Shown here: piece by piece, positions 24,227 to 34,750 of the stretch
How positions within the stretch are numbered: the stretch's first letter is position 1
Layout of the letters: each line of letters begins with the position of its first letter
Source of the DNA: Caenimonas sp. SL110
Lineage (GTDB): Bacteria; Pseudomonadota; Gammaproteobacteria; Burkholderiales; Burkholderiaceae_C
Reading direction: 5' to 3'
Length of the DNA: 64,000 bases
NCBI RefSeq assembly: GCF_001044395.1
Contig: NZ_JANU01000007.1
Span: 1-64,000 of the forward strand
The notes under the pieces: model-generated
Seen by the model: only the letters and a program-made list of their open reading frames with translations
Told to the model about the DNA's origin: nothing
Databases searched by the model: none
Position numbers and translations under genes: made by a program

Positions 24227-25441
24227 ATGTCCCTGCACCAGTTGCAAAAGAACCGCCGCCAGTTCATCCAGGGGGCCGCCGCCGTCGTGGGCGCAGGCGC
24301 TGTGACGCCCGGCCTGCTTGCCCAGTCCGGGCCTGTGCGTGTCGGCTACGCGATCGCCAGAACCGGCCCGTGGACCGGAGGCGCGCAGGTCAGCCAGGAG
24401 CCGAACTACCTGCTGTGGGCCGAGCAGCAGAACGCGGCGGGCGGACTGGATGTCAAGGGCGTGAAGCGGCCGATCGAGTTGATCTCGTCGGACGACCGCA
24501 GCGACATGGAAACCGTCGTTCGCACCTATGAAAAGTTGATGGGCAGCGACAAGGTCGACCTGGTGCTGCCGCCCTGGGGCAGCAACGCCAATTTCGCGGT
24601 CGCGCCGCTGGCGAACCGGTTCGGTTATCCGTTCCTGGCACCCACGGCGCTTTCGCGTCGACTTGCAGAAATGAAGCTGCCGTATTTCTTTTTGCTGTTG
24701 CAGCAGCCCAAGCCGATGTGCGATGCATTGGTAGACATGCTCAAGGCCAGTGGCGCCAAGACGCTCGCCTGCATCTATGTCGATGACCTGTTTGGCCTGG
24801 AGAACTATGCCGCGCTCAAGGTGGCGCTGGCCGGCAGCGGCATCTCGCTGGTGCAGGACACGAGCTATCCGGGCGGTGTGAAGGATCTGTCGCCGACGCT
24901 GCGCTCGATCAAGGACAAGAACCCTGACGCATTCGTCGGCTTCACCTATCCGCCGGACACGATTCTTGCGAGCCGCCAGGCCAAGGAGATTGGCTTCAAT
25001 CCGAAGTTCTTCTATGCGTCGGTGGGTACGGCTTTCCAGCTTTATCGCAATGTCATGACGCCTGCCGGTGCCGAGGGTGTGCTGGGCATGGGTTCGTGGA
25101 ATTCGAAGACGAGTCCCGGCGCGAAGGCGTATTTCGATGCGCACGTGAAGAAGTTCGGCGCGCAGAAGGAGCCCGATCGCTGGGCCAGCGGTCACTGCTG
25201 GGCGGGGCTGGAGATTCTCACGAATGCCGTGAAGCAGACCGGCCTGGATCGTAAGGCCATGCGCGACTACATCGCGAACACGACGCACAAGACCATCATT
25301 GGTGATGTGAAGTTCACGGGGAGCGAGAACACGGCGACGCCGGGGACGGTGGGGCAGTGGCAGAACGGCGAGTTTGAGGTGGTGTGGCCGCAGAAGCTGG
25401 CGACGGCGAAGTTGAATGCGGCGAAGCCGGCGTGGAAGTAG
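24227..25441 (+). CDS. Liv-type ABC transporter substrate-binding protein (system 2), Tat-like signal
   Basis: The product has 404 residues. Its N-terminus NRRQFIQGAAA resembles a twin-arginine export signal, followed by a short hydrophobic run ending near LLAQ, unlike the Sec signal of system 1. The mature part (VRVGYAIARTGPWTGGAQVS) is a type I periplasmic binding fold of the HAAT family. It heads a second five-gene transporter that is divergent from the AraC regulator and ends in an aldehyde dehydrogenase. This suggests an aromatic or related carbon substrate. Confidence 0.87.
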   Translation: MSLHQLQKNRRQFIQGAAAVVGAGAVTPGLLAQSGPVRVGYAIARTGPWTGGAQVSQEPNYLLWAEQQNAAGGLDVKGVKRPIELISSDDRSDMETVVRTYEKLMGSDKVDLVLPPWGSNANFAVAPLANRFGYPFLAPTALSRRLAEMKLPYFFLLLQQPKPMCDALVDMLKASGAKTLACIYVDDLFGLENYAALKVALAGSGISLVQDTSYPGGVKDLSPTLRSIKDKNPDAFVGFTYPPDTILASRQAKEIGFNPKFFYASVGTAFQLYRNVMTPAGAEGVLGMGSWNSKTSPGAKAYFDAHVKKFGAQKEPDRWASGHCWAGLEILTNAVKQTGLDRKAMRDYIANTTHKTIIGDVKFTGSENTATPGTVGQWQNGEFEVVWPQKLATAKLNAAKPAWK

Positions 25442-25493
25442 GGAGCCTGGCTTGATAGGGTGAGAGACCTTCGTGAAGAGAACGAAGGCTGTC

Positions 25494-25590
25494 ATTGCGG
25501 ACTTGATCCGCAATCCATGCTGCGGTCGATCAGGCGCAGCCGCCGCTTCGCGGTGGATGCCGGATCAAGTCCGGCATGACAGCCTTTTTT
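25494..25590. repeat. Two palindromic repeats, the second followed by a T-run
   Basis: Palindromes at 25494-25514 (ATTGCGGA/TCCGCAAT) and 25557-25577 (ATGCCGGA/TCCGGCAT) lie in the 208-nt gap between the binding-protein gene and livH of system 2. A run of seven T residues begins at 25584. The second hairpin could thus attenuate transcription, although the 6-nt spacer makes it a weak terminator. Confidence 0.7.
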
Positions 25591-25649
25591 TGCGAAGCGC
25601 ACGCCCTGCATAACAACCTCTTTTTTATTCGCAAGAACCGCACATACAC

Positions 25650-26540
25650 ATGTCCCCAGGCGCCTGGCTTGAACTCCTGACCTCCGGTCTCATCACCGGC
25701 GGCATCTACGCACTCGTCGCGCTGGGGCTGAACCTGCAGTACGGCCTCATGCGCATCCTGAACATCGCGCACGGCGAGTTCCTGATGCTCGGCGCGTACC
25801 TGACATGGATGGCGCAGACCTCGTTCGGGCTGTCGCCGCTGCTGATGGTGCCGGTGTCGTTCCTGATGCTGATGGCGCTGGGCGTCGTCATTCACTGGCT
25901 GTGTTTCAGAAGGCTCAATGCGACCTCGCCCAACCTGGATATCTTCGAGGCGCGCGGCCTGATGGTGGCGTTCGGCCTGATGTTTCTCGTTCAGAACTTC
26001 GTCAACTGGATGTGGGGCGGCGACCTGCGCGGCTACGACTACCTTACCGAACCGATCAAGTTCGGCGGCGCGCAGTTCGCGGGCAACAAGCTGCTGGTGT
26101 TCGCGCTGGCGCTGGCATTTGCGGCGGCCATGATCGTGCTGCTGCGCCAGACCCTGCTGGGCAAGGGCGTGCGCGGCTTGATGCAGTCGCAGATCGGCGC
26201 GCAACTGGTGGGTATCAACACACGCATGCTGCATCCGCTGATGTTCGGCATCGGGCTGGGGCTGTCGGGTGTGGCCGGGTGTTTGCTGTCGATGGCCTAC
26301 ACCATCTCTCCGTCGATGGGCGAGCCTTACACCGTGACAGCGCTCATCGTCATCACGCTAGGCGGCTTCGGCAGCATGGGCGGCGCGCTGGCCGGTGGTT
26401 TGCTGCTCGGACTGGTCGAAGCCATCGGCATGCACTACACCAACCCATCGCTCAAGGCATTGATGTCTTACGGCGTCTTCATCGGCGTGTTGCTGCTTCG
26501 CCCCGAGGGCCTTTTTGCCAGCCGGAGGCGCAAGGCATGA
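25650..26540 (+). CDS. livH: Liv-type ABC transporter permease LivH (system 2)
   Basis: The product has 296 residues, hydrophobic, with family motifs GGIYALVALGLNLQYGLM near the N-terminus, NIAHGEFLMLGAY, and a C-terminal LLLRPEGLF. The start lacks a clear Shine-Dalgarno sequence. Its stop overlaps the next start (ATGA). It is only distantly similar to the LivH of system 1, so the two operons are not a recent duplication. Confidence 0.9.
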   Translation: MSPGAWLELLTSGLITGGIYALVALGLNLQYGLMRILNIAHGEFLMLGAYLTWMAQTSFGLSPLLMVPVSFLMLMALGVVIHWLCFRRLNATSPNLDIFEARGLMVAFGLMFLVQNFVNWMWGGDLRGYDYLTEPIKFGGAQFAGNKLLVFALALAFAAAMIVLLRQTLLGKGVRGLMQSQIGAQLVGINTRMLHPLMFGIGLGLSGVAGCLLSMAYTISPSMGEPYTVTALIVITLGGFGSMGGALAGGLLLGLVEAIGMHYTNPSLKALMSYGVFIGVLLLRPEGLFASRRRKA

Positions 26541-27553
26541 CATCGCGCCAATTGTTCATTCGAGATTTGCTGGTGCTGTTCGGCCTGACCGGCTGGGCGC
26601 TCGCGTTGCCTTATTGGGGCAGCGAGTTCGTCGTGTCACTGGCGCTGACCTGCCTGATGTACGTGGCGCTGTCGTCGAGCTGGGCGCTGTTTTGCGGGAC
26701 CACGCGCTACCTGTCGCTGGCAACATCCGCGTTCTTCGGTATCGGTGCCTACACCTGCGCGCTCGCGCTGGAAAAGATGCCGTGGGTGCAGGCGATTGCG
26801 CTTGGCGCGGGGCTGGCGATGCTGGTGGCGCTGGTCATGGGTGCGGCGGTGCTGCATCTGCGCGGCACGTATTTCGCGGTGCTCACATTCGGCATGACGG
26901 AGTTGATCCGGCACGCCATCACTTACTTTGAAAAGAGCGTGACCGGGACTGTGGGGCGGGTGCTCACCGTGGTGCCGTCGCGCGACACGATCTACCTGAC
27001 GGTGCTGGGGCTTGCGGTGTTGGCAGTGGCGGTGTCCATCGTGGTCCGGCGCACGCGGTTCGGATTGGCGCTCGCTGGCATCGGCGCCGATGAGCAGCGC
27101 GCGCAGACGCTTGGCGTCAATACGCGCTGGGTGAAGCTGGCAGGCTTCGTCATGACCGCAGGTTTTGCCGGTGCGGTGGGCGCTGCGATGTCGGTGCGCT
27201 GGACCTATATCGACCCGGTCACGGTGTTCAATCCGTTCATCGGTTTCCAGACCGTGCTGATCGCGCTGATTGGCGGCGCACTCACGCTGTGGGGACCGCT
27301 TATCGCCGCCATCGTGTTCAGCCTGCTGGCCGAGACGCTGCGGCTTTCGGCGCCGCAGGTTTACATGATGACGCTGGGCCTGCTGTTGATTCTGTCGGTG
27401 CTGTATTTGCCCGGTGGCCTGGCGTCGCTGCGCTGGGAGACTTTCCGTGGCTGGTGGCGGTCTACCCGGGACTGGTCCAAGTTGCGCCGCTACGAATTGA
27501 GCGGTGACAAGGCGCGCGACAAGCAGCGTGCAAGGGAGCGGCGCGTTGTCTGA
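26537..27553 (+). CDS. livM: Liv-type ABC transporter permease LivM (system 2)
   Basis: The product has 338 residues with about nine membrane segments. Family features include the CGTTRYLSLATSAFFGIGAY stretch and the loop around GIGADEQRAQTLGVNT. The start ATG at 26537 overlaps the livH stop. The C-terminus carries a strongly basic tail of about 30 residues (WWRSTRDW, KARDKQRARERR) beyond the last membrane helix, which is longer than usual. Confidence 0.9.
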   Translation: MTSRQLFIRDLLVLFGLTGWALALPYWGSEFVVSLALTCLMYVALSSSWALFCGTTRYLSLATSAFFGIGAYTCALALEKMPWVQAIALGAGLAMLVALVMGAAVLHLRGTYFAVLTFGMTELIRHAITYFEKSVTGTVGRVLTVVPSRDTIYLTVLGLAVLAVAVSIVVRRTRFGLALAGIGADEQRAQTLGVNTRWVKLAGFVMTAGFAGAVGAAMSVRWTYIDPVTVFNPFIGFQTVLIALIGGALTLWGPLIAAIVFSLLAETLRLSAPQVYMMTLGLLLILSVLYLPGGLASLRWETFRGWWRSTRDWSKLRRYELSGDKARDKQRARERRVV

Positions 27554-28331
27554 TTCCGCCATGGCATTGCTCGAAGCACAAGACATCACTGTGCGCTTTG
27601 GTGGACTCGTCGCCGTCGATGCGGTGAGCGCCCGATTTGGCGCTGGTGAGCTGGTGGGCATCATCGGACCGAACGGCGCGGGCAAGACCACGTTCTTCAA
27701 CGCGATCTCGGGTGTGCAGCCTGTGACGTCGGGACGGCTCCAGGTCGCAGGGCGTGAACTCACCGGTCGTGGGCCCCATCGGTTTGCGGCGCACGGACTT
27801 GCGCGGACCTTCCAGACGCCACGCGTTTTTGCCGACATGTCGGTGCTTTCGAATGTGGAGTTCGGTTTGAAGTTCGCGGGCAAGAGGCCGCGCAAGTACT
27901 GGCTGTGGGGCGAAGAGGAGGGCGTTGCCTGGGTGCTGCGTGATGCGCCGCGCATCCTGCAGCTGATCGGCCTGTCGGCGCAGGCAGACGTGCCGGCGGG
28001 GTCCATCACGCCTTCGCAGCAGCGCCTGCTCGAAATCGGGATGGCGCTTGCCACGCGGCCTCGCCTGCTGTTGCTCGATGAAGTTGCCGCAGGCCTCACC
28101 GAGGCCGAACTGGAAGACATGGCACGGCTGATTCGTCGCCTGCGCGACGAACTCGATCTGACCGTGATCTGGATCGAGCACGCCGTCACGACGCTGCTGC
28201 GCCACGTCGAGCGGGTGCTGGTTCTGCATCAGGGCAAGCTGATTGCGGACGGCACGCCACGCGAGGTCGTGCGCAACCCCGAAGTGATCGAGGCTTATCT
28301 GGGCGACGAGATGGCGGAGGCTTCGCTGTGA
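27546..28331 (+). CDS. livG: Liv-type ABC transporter ATP-binding protein LivG (system 2)
   Basis: The product has 261 residues. TTG at 27546 was chosen because GGGAG lies 7 nt before it and the resulting 8-nt overlap mirrors other gene junctions here; ATG at 27561 is the alternative. The Walker A is GPNGAGKTT and the Walker B LLLLDEV. The usual DEP is DEVAAGL here, and the signature is the LivG-type ITPSQQRLLEIGMAL. It is the cytoplasmic ATPase partner of the following LivF. Confidence 0.87.
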   Translation: MSDSAMALLEAQDITVRFGGLVAVDAVSARFGAGELVGIIGPNGAGKTTFFNAISGVQPVTSGRLQVAGRELTGRGPHRFAAHGLARTFQTPRVFADMSVLSNVEFGLKFAGKRPRKYWLWGEEEGVAWVLRDAPRILQLIGLSAQADVPAGSITPSQQRLLEIGMALATRPRLLLLDEVAAGLTEAELEDMARLIRRLRDELDLTVIWIEHAVTTLLRHVERVLVLHQGKLIADGTPREVVRNPEVIEAYLGDEMAEASL

Positions 28332-29167
28332 TGCATTGGCGGGATACGGCGTTCGAGTTGGGTTCGCGCGGGCGCAAGGCGCATCTGACGGTGCGAGGCC
28401 TGGCGGCTGGGTACGGGCCTTTCATGGTGTTGCGTGGTGTTGATTTCGAGATCAAGCCGGGCCTGACGGTGATCCTCGGCCCGAACGGTGCGGGCAAGAC
28501 CACGCTGCTTCGCGCATTGAGCGGCCTCATTGCGCGCGCGGGTGAAGTGCTGCTGGACGGTGAAGATTTGCCGGACGTGACGCATGAGATCGTGCGTGCG
28601 GGTGTCGCGCTCGTGCCGGAGGGACGGCAGCTGTTTTCGCAGATGACGGTGCTGGAAAACCTGGAGCTGGGCGGCTGGCTGGTCCCGCGCGCCGAGCGAC
28701 CTGCGCGCATCGAGCGGGTGATGAATGATTTTCCGAAGCTGCGCGAGCGGGCCACGCAACTGGCCGGCACGATGAGCGGCGGCGAGCAGCAGATGGTGGC
28801 CGTGGCGCGCGCGATGGTGGGGGCGCCGCGGCTGTTGATGCTGGACGAGCCTTCGCTGGGTCTTGCGCCGCGCATGGTCGATGAACTGCTCACGATCGCG
28901 CGTCGCATTGCAGACGGCGGCACGACGGTGCTGATGGTCGAGCAGAACGTGAAGAAGGCGCTGGCCGTTGCCGATCGCGGCTATGTGCTGGAGCGCGGCG
29001 CGCTGGTCGCGAGCGGGCCTGCGAAGCTGCTGGCGCGTTCAACCGTGATTCGCGAGGCGTATCTGGGCGCTGAGAGTAGCGAGACCACGACTGCGTCACG
29101 GGCGGTTTCTGCGACGTCGCTGCGCACGGTCGAAAGCCGCATGGATCGCGGGTCGAGCGCGCAATGA
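28328..29167 (+). CDS. livF: Liv-type ABC transporter ATP-binding protein LivF (system 2)
   Basis: The product has 279 residues from GTG at 28328, with ATG at 28331 also possible; GGAGG lies 8 nt upstream. The Walker A is GPNGAGKTT, the signature MSGGEQQMVAVARAM, the Walker B LLMLDEPSLGLAP. The C-terminal 30 residues (Ser/Thr-rich) exceed the family norm. The gene ends shortly before a palindromic repeat and the aldehyde dehydrogenase gene, with which it is likely co-transcribed. Confidence 0.9.
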   Translation: MMHWRDTAFELGSRGRKAHLTVRGLAAGYGPFMVLRGVDFEIKPGLTVILGPNGAGKTTLLRALSGLIARAGEVLLDGEDLPDVTHEIVRAGVALVPEGRQLFSQMTVLENLELGGWLVPRAERPARIERVMNDFPKLRERATQLAGTMSGGEQQMVAVARAMVGAPRLLMLDEPSLGLAPRMVDELLTIARRIADGGTTVLMVEQNVKKALAVADRGYVLERGALVASGPAKLLARSTVIREAYLGAESSETTTASRAVSATSLRTVESRMDRGSSAQ

Positions 29168-29181
29168 CAGGCAAAGCTGTC

Positions 29182-29202
29182 ATGCCGGACCTGATCCGGC
29201 AT
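29182..29202. repeat. Palindromic intergenic repeat
   Basis: ATGCCGGA and TCCGGCAT-type arms with GTC before and CCATC after. It lies between livF of system 2 and the aldehyde dehydrogenase gene. Confidence 0.8.
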
Positions 29203-29239
29203 CCATCCCCATCAAACCCTGAATTTTCTGGAGTACCCC

Positions 29240-30694
29240 ATGTCTGACCTTTCCATGTTGATCAACGGCCTGAAAGTCACGGCCGAAAAGAACGCCACGT
29301 TCGAACGCCGCAACCCGCTTGACGGTACCGTGGCTACACGCGCCCCGGCATGCTCACCTGCTGATGCCGTGATGGCGGTCGAAGCGGCTGCCGAAGCCTT
29401 CCGCACCTGGGGCGAGACCGGTCCCGGCGAGCGGCGCGCGCTGCTGCTGAAGGCAGCCGACAAGCTCGAAGCGAAGCTGCCGCAGTTCGTCGAAGCCGTC
29501 GCAGCGGAAACAGGCGCCACCGGCATGTGGGCAGGTTTCAACGTGATGCTGGCGGCAGGAATGATTCGCGAAGCCGCCTCGCTCACCACGCAGATTTCGG
29601 GCGAGGTCATCCCATCGGATGTGCCCGGCTCGCTGGCGATGGGCGTGCGCCAACCTGCTGGCGTCGTGCTGGGCATCGCGCCCTGGAACGCGCCCATCAT
29701 TTTGGGTGTGCGCGCCATTGCGACACCGCTCGCGTGCGGCAATACCGTGGTGCTCAAGGGCAGCGAGAACTGCCCGCGCACGCATCAACTGATCGTCGAG
29801 GCGTTCCAGGAGGCGGGCCTGCCCGCAGGCGTCGTCAACTACATCACCAATGCGCCTGAAGACGCGGCCGCAGTGGTCGAAGCGATGATCGCGCACCCGG
29901 CAGTGCGGCGTGTCAACTTCACCGGTTCCACGCGCGTGGGCCGCCTGATTGCGATGACCTGCGCCAAGTACCTCAAACCCGCCGTGCTGGAACTCGGCGG
30001 TAAAGCGCCGCTGGTGGTGCTCGATGACGCTGACCTCGACGATGCAGTGAACGCCGCCGCATTCGGATGCTTCGCCAACAGCGGCCAGATCTGCATGAGC
30101 ACCGAGCGGGTGATCGTTGACGAAAAGATCGCCGACGATTTCGTGCGGCGCTTCGCCACCAAGGCGCGCTCATTGCCGGTGGGCGATCCGCGCAAGCCTG
30201 AGCCTGTGGTGCTGGGCAGCGTGATCGGCATGAGCACAGTGGAGCACTGCAATGCCTTGCTCGCGGACGCGCTTGAAAAGGGCGCCAAGCTGGTGTGCGG
30301 TGGCAAGTCGGATTCGACGCTGATGCCTGCGACACTGCTCGATCATGTGACACCGGCGATGCGCATCTACCACGAGGAAACCTTTGGCCCGGTCAAAGCC
30401 ATCGTGCGGGTCAACGGCGTCGAGGAGGCGATTGCCTGCGCCAATGACAACGAGTACGGTTTGTCTGCCGCCGTGTTCGGCAAGGACATCGCGCGCGCCT
30501 TCAATGTCGCCCGCAAGATCGACTCGGGCATTTGCCACGTGAATGCGCCGACGGTGCATGACGAAGCGCAGATGCCGTTTGGTGGCGTCAAGGGCAGTGG
30601 CATGGGCCGCTTCGGCGGCCGCGCCGGTGTGCATGAGTTCACCGAACTGCGCTGGATCACGCTGCAGACGACGCCCCGGCACTATCCGTTTTGA
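29240..30694 (+). CDS. vdh: Aldehyde dehydrogenase, vanillin / salicylaldehyde dehydrogenase type
   Basis: The product has 484 residues, the standard NAD(P)-dependent ALDH length. Catalytic features are N150 (PWN), E251 (ELGGKAP) and nucleophile C285 in SGQICMSTER; FTGST at 227-231 binds the cofactor. The sequence style matches the aromatic aldehyde subgroup that oxidises vanillin, benzaldehyde or salicylaldehyde to the acid. Together with vanAB 11 kb upstream this gives a path from vanillin to protocatechuate. Substrate assignment rests on context, so benzaldehyde-type aldehydes remain possible. CTGGAG precedes the ATG. Confidence 0.75.
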   Translation: MSDLSMLINGLKVTAEKNATFERRNPLDGTVATRAPACSPADAVMAVEAAAEAFRTWGETGPGERRALLLKAADKLEAKLPQFVEAVAAETGATGMWAGFNVMLAAGMIREAASLTTQISGEVIPSDVPGSLAMGVRQPAGVVLGIAPWNAPIILGVRAIATPLACGNTVVLKGSENCPRTHQLIVEAFQEAGLPAGVVNYITNAPEDAAAVVEAMIAHPAVRRVNFTGSTRVGRLIAMTCAKYLKPAVLELGGKAPLVVLDDADLDDAVNAAAFGCFANSGQICMSTERVIVDEKIADDFVRRFATKARSLPVGDPRKPEPVVLGSVIGMSTVEHCNALLADALEKGAKLVCGGKSDSTLMPATLLDHVTPAMRIYHEETFGPVKAIVRVNGVEEAIACANDNEYGLSAAVFGKDIARAFNVARKIDSGICHVNAPTVHDEAQMPFGGVKGSGMGRFGGRAGVHEFTELRWITLQTTPRHYPF

Positions 30695-30734
30695 GGGAAG
30701 CCTGTTCCTCGCTGCTCTTGCGGGCGCACGTAAC

Positions 30735-30766
30735 CCCAAATTGGGTATTAAAATGCCCAAAATGGG
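30735..30766 (+). promoter_or_regulatory. Paired palindromic operator of the MNT-HEPN operon
   Basis: CCCAAATTGGG (30735-30745) and CCCAAAATGGG (30756-30766) have centres 21 bp apart, two helical turns. Both continue into GTAWT. A -10-like TAAAAT (30749-30754) lies between them, and the second copy covers the start codon region. This fits autorepression by the HTH domain of the first gene. Confidence 0.6.
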
Positions 30767-31385
30767 TAATTCGACATCGGGTAACCAATCTCCAGGGGTA
30801 GTGAGTCTCGCTTCTGCGCTCTTTGGCAGTACGCAGCAGAGGGTGCTTGGCTTGCTCTTTGGGCAACCGGATCGAAGCTTTTATGCGACGGAGCTGATTG
30901 CGCTCGCTCGTGCCGGATCGGGCGCAGTGCAACGCGAAGTGGGGCGGCTTGTGCTGAGTGGGCTCGTGACGGTGCGCCCCGTCGGGAACCAGAAGCACTA
31001 CCAGGCCAATCCAGCGTCGCCGATCTACGAGGAATTGTGCGGGATCGCGCGAAAGACCGTCGGTATTGCGGAGCCATTGCGGGCCTCATTGGCAGAGCTG
31101 GAAGATCAGATCCTCGCGGCCTTCGTCTTTGGGTCCGTGGCGAAGCAGACTGACCACGCAGCAAGCGACATCGACGTGATGATCATCAGCGATTCGCTTG
31201 GTTACGCAGACGCAGTCGCCGCGTTGGAGCCCGTAGCGCAAGGTCTGGGCCGCGAAATCAATCCCGTTATCTACACACCTAAAGAGCTCGCAAAGCGCGT
31301 CGCGGACGACAGTGTCTTCGTGAGTCGGGTTTTGTCTCAGCCCAAGGTATGGCTCTTTGGAAGTGAACATGACCTCCGCATTTGA
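30753..31385 (+). CDS. HTH plus nucleotidyltransferase (MNT) protein, antitoxin-like
   Basis: The product has 210 residues. Residues about 18-90 form a winged helix-turn-helix (FGSTQQRVLGLLF, then SFYATELIALARAGSGAVQR). Residues about 120-205 are a minimal nucleotidyltransferase domain with G127-S128 and the metal aspartates D139 and D141 (SDIDVMII). In known HEPN/MNT pairs the MNT protein neutralises the HEPN toxin, in studied cases by adding AMP to a tyrosine. The start could be ATG 30753 or ATG 30762, since both lie in the operator. The gene overlaps the HEPN gene by 17 nt. Confidence 0.8.
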   Translation: MPKMGNSTSGNQSPGVVSLASALFGSTQQRVLGLLFGQPDRSFYATELIALARAGSGAVQREVGRLVLSGLVTVRPVGNQKHYQANPASPIYEELCGIARKTVGIAEPLRASLAELEDQILAAFVFGSVAKQTDHAASDIDVMIISDSLGYADAVAALEPVAQGLGREINPVIYTPKELAKRVADDSVFVSRVLSQPKVWLFGSEHDLRI

Positions 31386-31794
31386 AAATCTGTGCGGGCC
31401 GGGCAAGCCGCTCCAGGCCGAGCCCCCCAACGCGAAAGAATTTGAAGGCTTGTATTCGATGGGTCTTGACAAGCTGGCTGACGCTCGTGCGCCCGGCCTG
31501 AAGCTCGTTAGCCAGTTCGATCTTGCATACAACGCCGCTCACGCGCTGTGCCTCGCGGCGCTGCGATGGAACGGTTACCGATCCGGCAATCGCTACATCG
31601 TGTTCCAGATGCTGCCTCACACGCTCCAGCTGGGCCCAGAAGTCTGGCGAGTCCTTGCCAAGTGTCATCAGGTTCGAAACCTGGGTGAGTACGAAGGGAT
31701 GCTGGATATAACTGAGCGGCTTGTCCTTGACCTGATCGGCGCGTGTGACAAGGTGGCCGCGGAGGTGCAAAAACTTCAGGATCTTCAATCGTGA
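31369..31794 (+). CDS. HEPN-like small helical protein, putative toxin partner
   Basis: The product has 141 residues and is predicted all-helical. The core CHQVRNLGEYEG gives an R-N-x3-Y arrangement (R103, N104, Y108) similar to the R-x4-H/Y motif of HEPN domains, with tyrosine where an RNase HEPN would have histidine. ATG at 31369 has GGAAG in front and overlaps the MNT gene; GTG at 31363 is an alternative. The pairing with an MNT gene is the main support for the family call. It may act as an RNase toxin or as the tyrosine substrate for AMP addition. Confidence 0.65.
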   Translation: MTSAFENLCGPGKPLQAEPPNAKEFEGLYSMGLDKLADARAPGLKLVSQFDLAYNAAHALCLAALRWNGYRSGNRYIVFQMLPHTLQLGPEVWRVLAKCHQVRNLGEYEGMLDITERLVLDLIGACDKVAAEVQKLQDLQS

Positions 31795-31976
31795 AGCTCA
31801 AAACCTCTGTCCCGCCGGTCGAACGGCCAACCATTCGTGAGACTGTGCTGAGCCTGAAGGAACTGCGAGAGTCGCAAGCGCACAACGATCTGCAGCGAAC
31901 CGATACCTGCCTGCGTGACTGGAATTACCTGCATCAGGAGCTTGGGTCGTTCGCAGATGAACATTTGACGCTCTGA
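31791..31976 (+). CDS. Small hypothetical protein, third gene of the MNT-HEPN operon
   Basis: A 61-residue product starts with GTG at 31791, overlapping the HEPN stop (GTGA), with AGGA about 9 nt upstream. It is charged and polar, with a predicted helix in the middle (TIRETVLSLKELRESQ) and an acidic end. I do not recognise a family. The coupled start and lack of a terminator before it argue that it is a real accessory gene, but its shortness leaves doubt. Confidence 0.5.
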   Translation: MKLKTSVPPVERPTIRETVLSLKELRESQAHNDLQRTDTCLRDWNYLHQELGSFADEHLTL

Positions 31977-32034
31977 TAGCGCAATTCGAGCGGTTGAGCA
32001 CCCACAGGTTGTTGGCGGGTCGTTCGAGTTGAGT

Positions 32035-32063
32035 GCAAAAAAAGCGCCCCGAAGGGCGCTTTC
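32035..32063 (-). terminator. Intrinsic terminator of rpoD
   Basis: Read on the minus strand, AAGCGCCC and GGGCGCTT form a stem around a short TTCG loop, followed by a run of about seven T residues. It lies about 70 nt after the rpoD stop codon. Confidence 0.8.
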
Positions 32064-32072
32064 GCAAGGCAT

Positions 32073-32118
32073 GGATCCCGGATCCAAGCTCTCCTGAGCT
32101 TGTCGAAGAGTCCGGGAT
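32073..32118. repeat. Longer palindromic repeat variant downstream of rpoD
   Basis: Outer arms ATCCCGGA and TCCGGGAT enclose an inner inverted repeat (AAGCTCTCCTGAGCTTGTCG). The GGAT/GATGACA flanks match those of the shorter palindromes elsewhere in the window. It lies between the rpoD stop and its terminator, so it is transcribed with rpoD. Confidence 0.65.
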
Positions 32119-32131
32119 GACAGCCTGGCAA

Positions 32132-34498
<2,367 letters not shown>

Positions 34499-34750
34499 GA
34501 ATTAATACCTTGGTGGCTAAAAAGCAGAATCACAAATAGCGCCATGAATACCCGGCGCGGGCGAGAAGAGGAGTCGAAAAGCAGACCTGTCGGGGATACC
34601 CGGCAGAAAGGCCTGTCAATTCCTCAATGGGCAAGATGTGTGGGCGAACATTTGGGGTGCAGTCCTTGCGGTGAGTTGGCCGGTCGCGCTATTTGCGTCG
34701 GTTGGCCGGGCCCGGAGGTGCTGCTGTCGCTCTTGCCGCGGTAACCTTAC

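Noticed and set aside
15514..30694. The aromatic region as a recently acquired island
   Set aside because: No integrase, IS, tRNA junction or base composition shift was seen at its borders. The palindromic repeats here are also found next to core genes such as rpoD.
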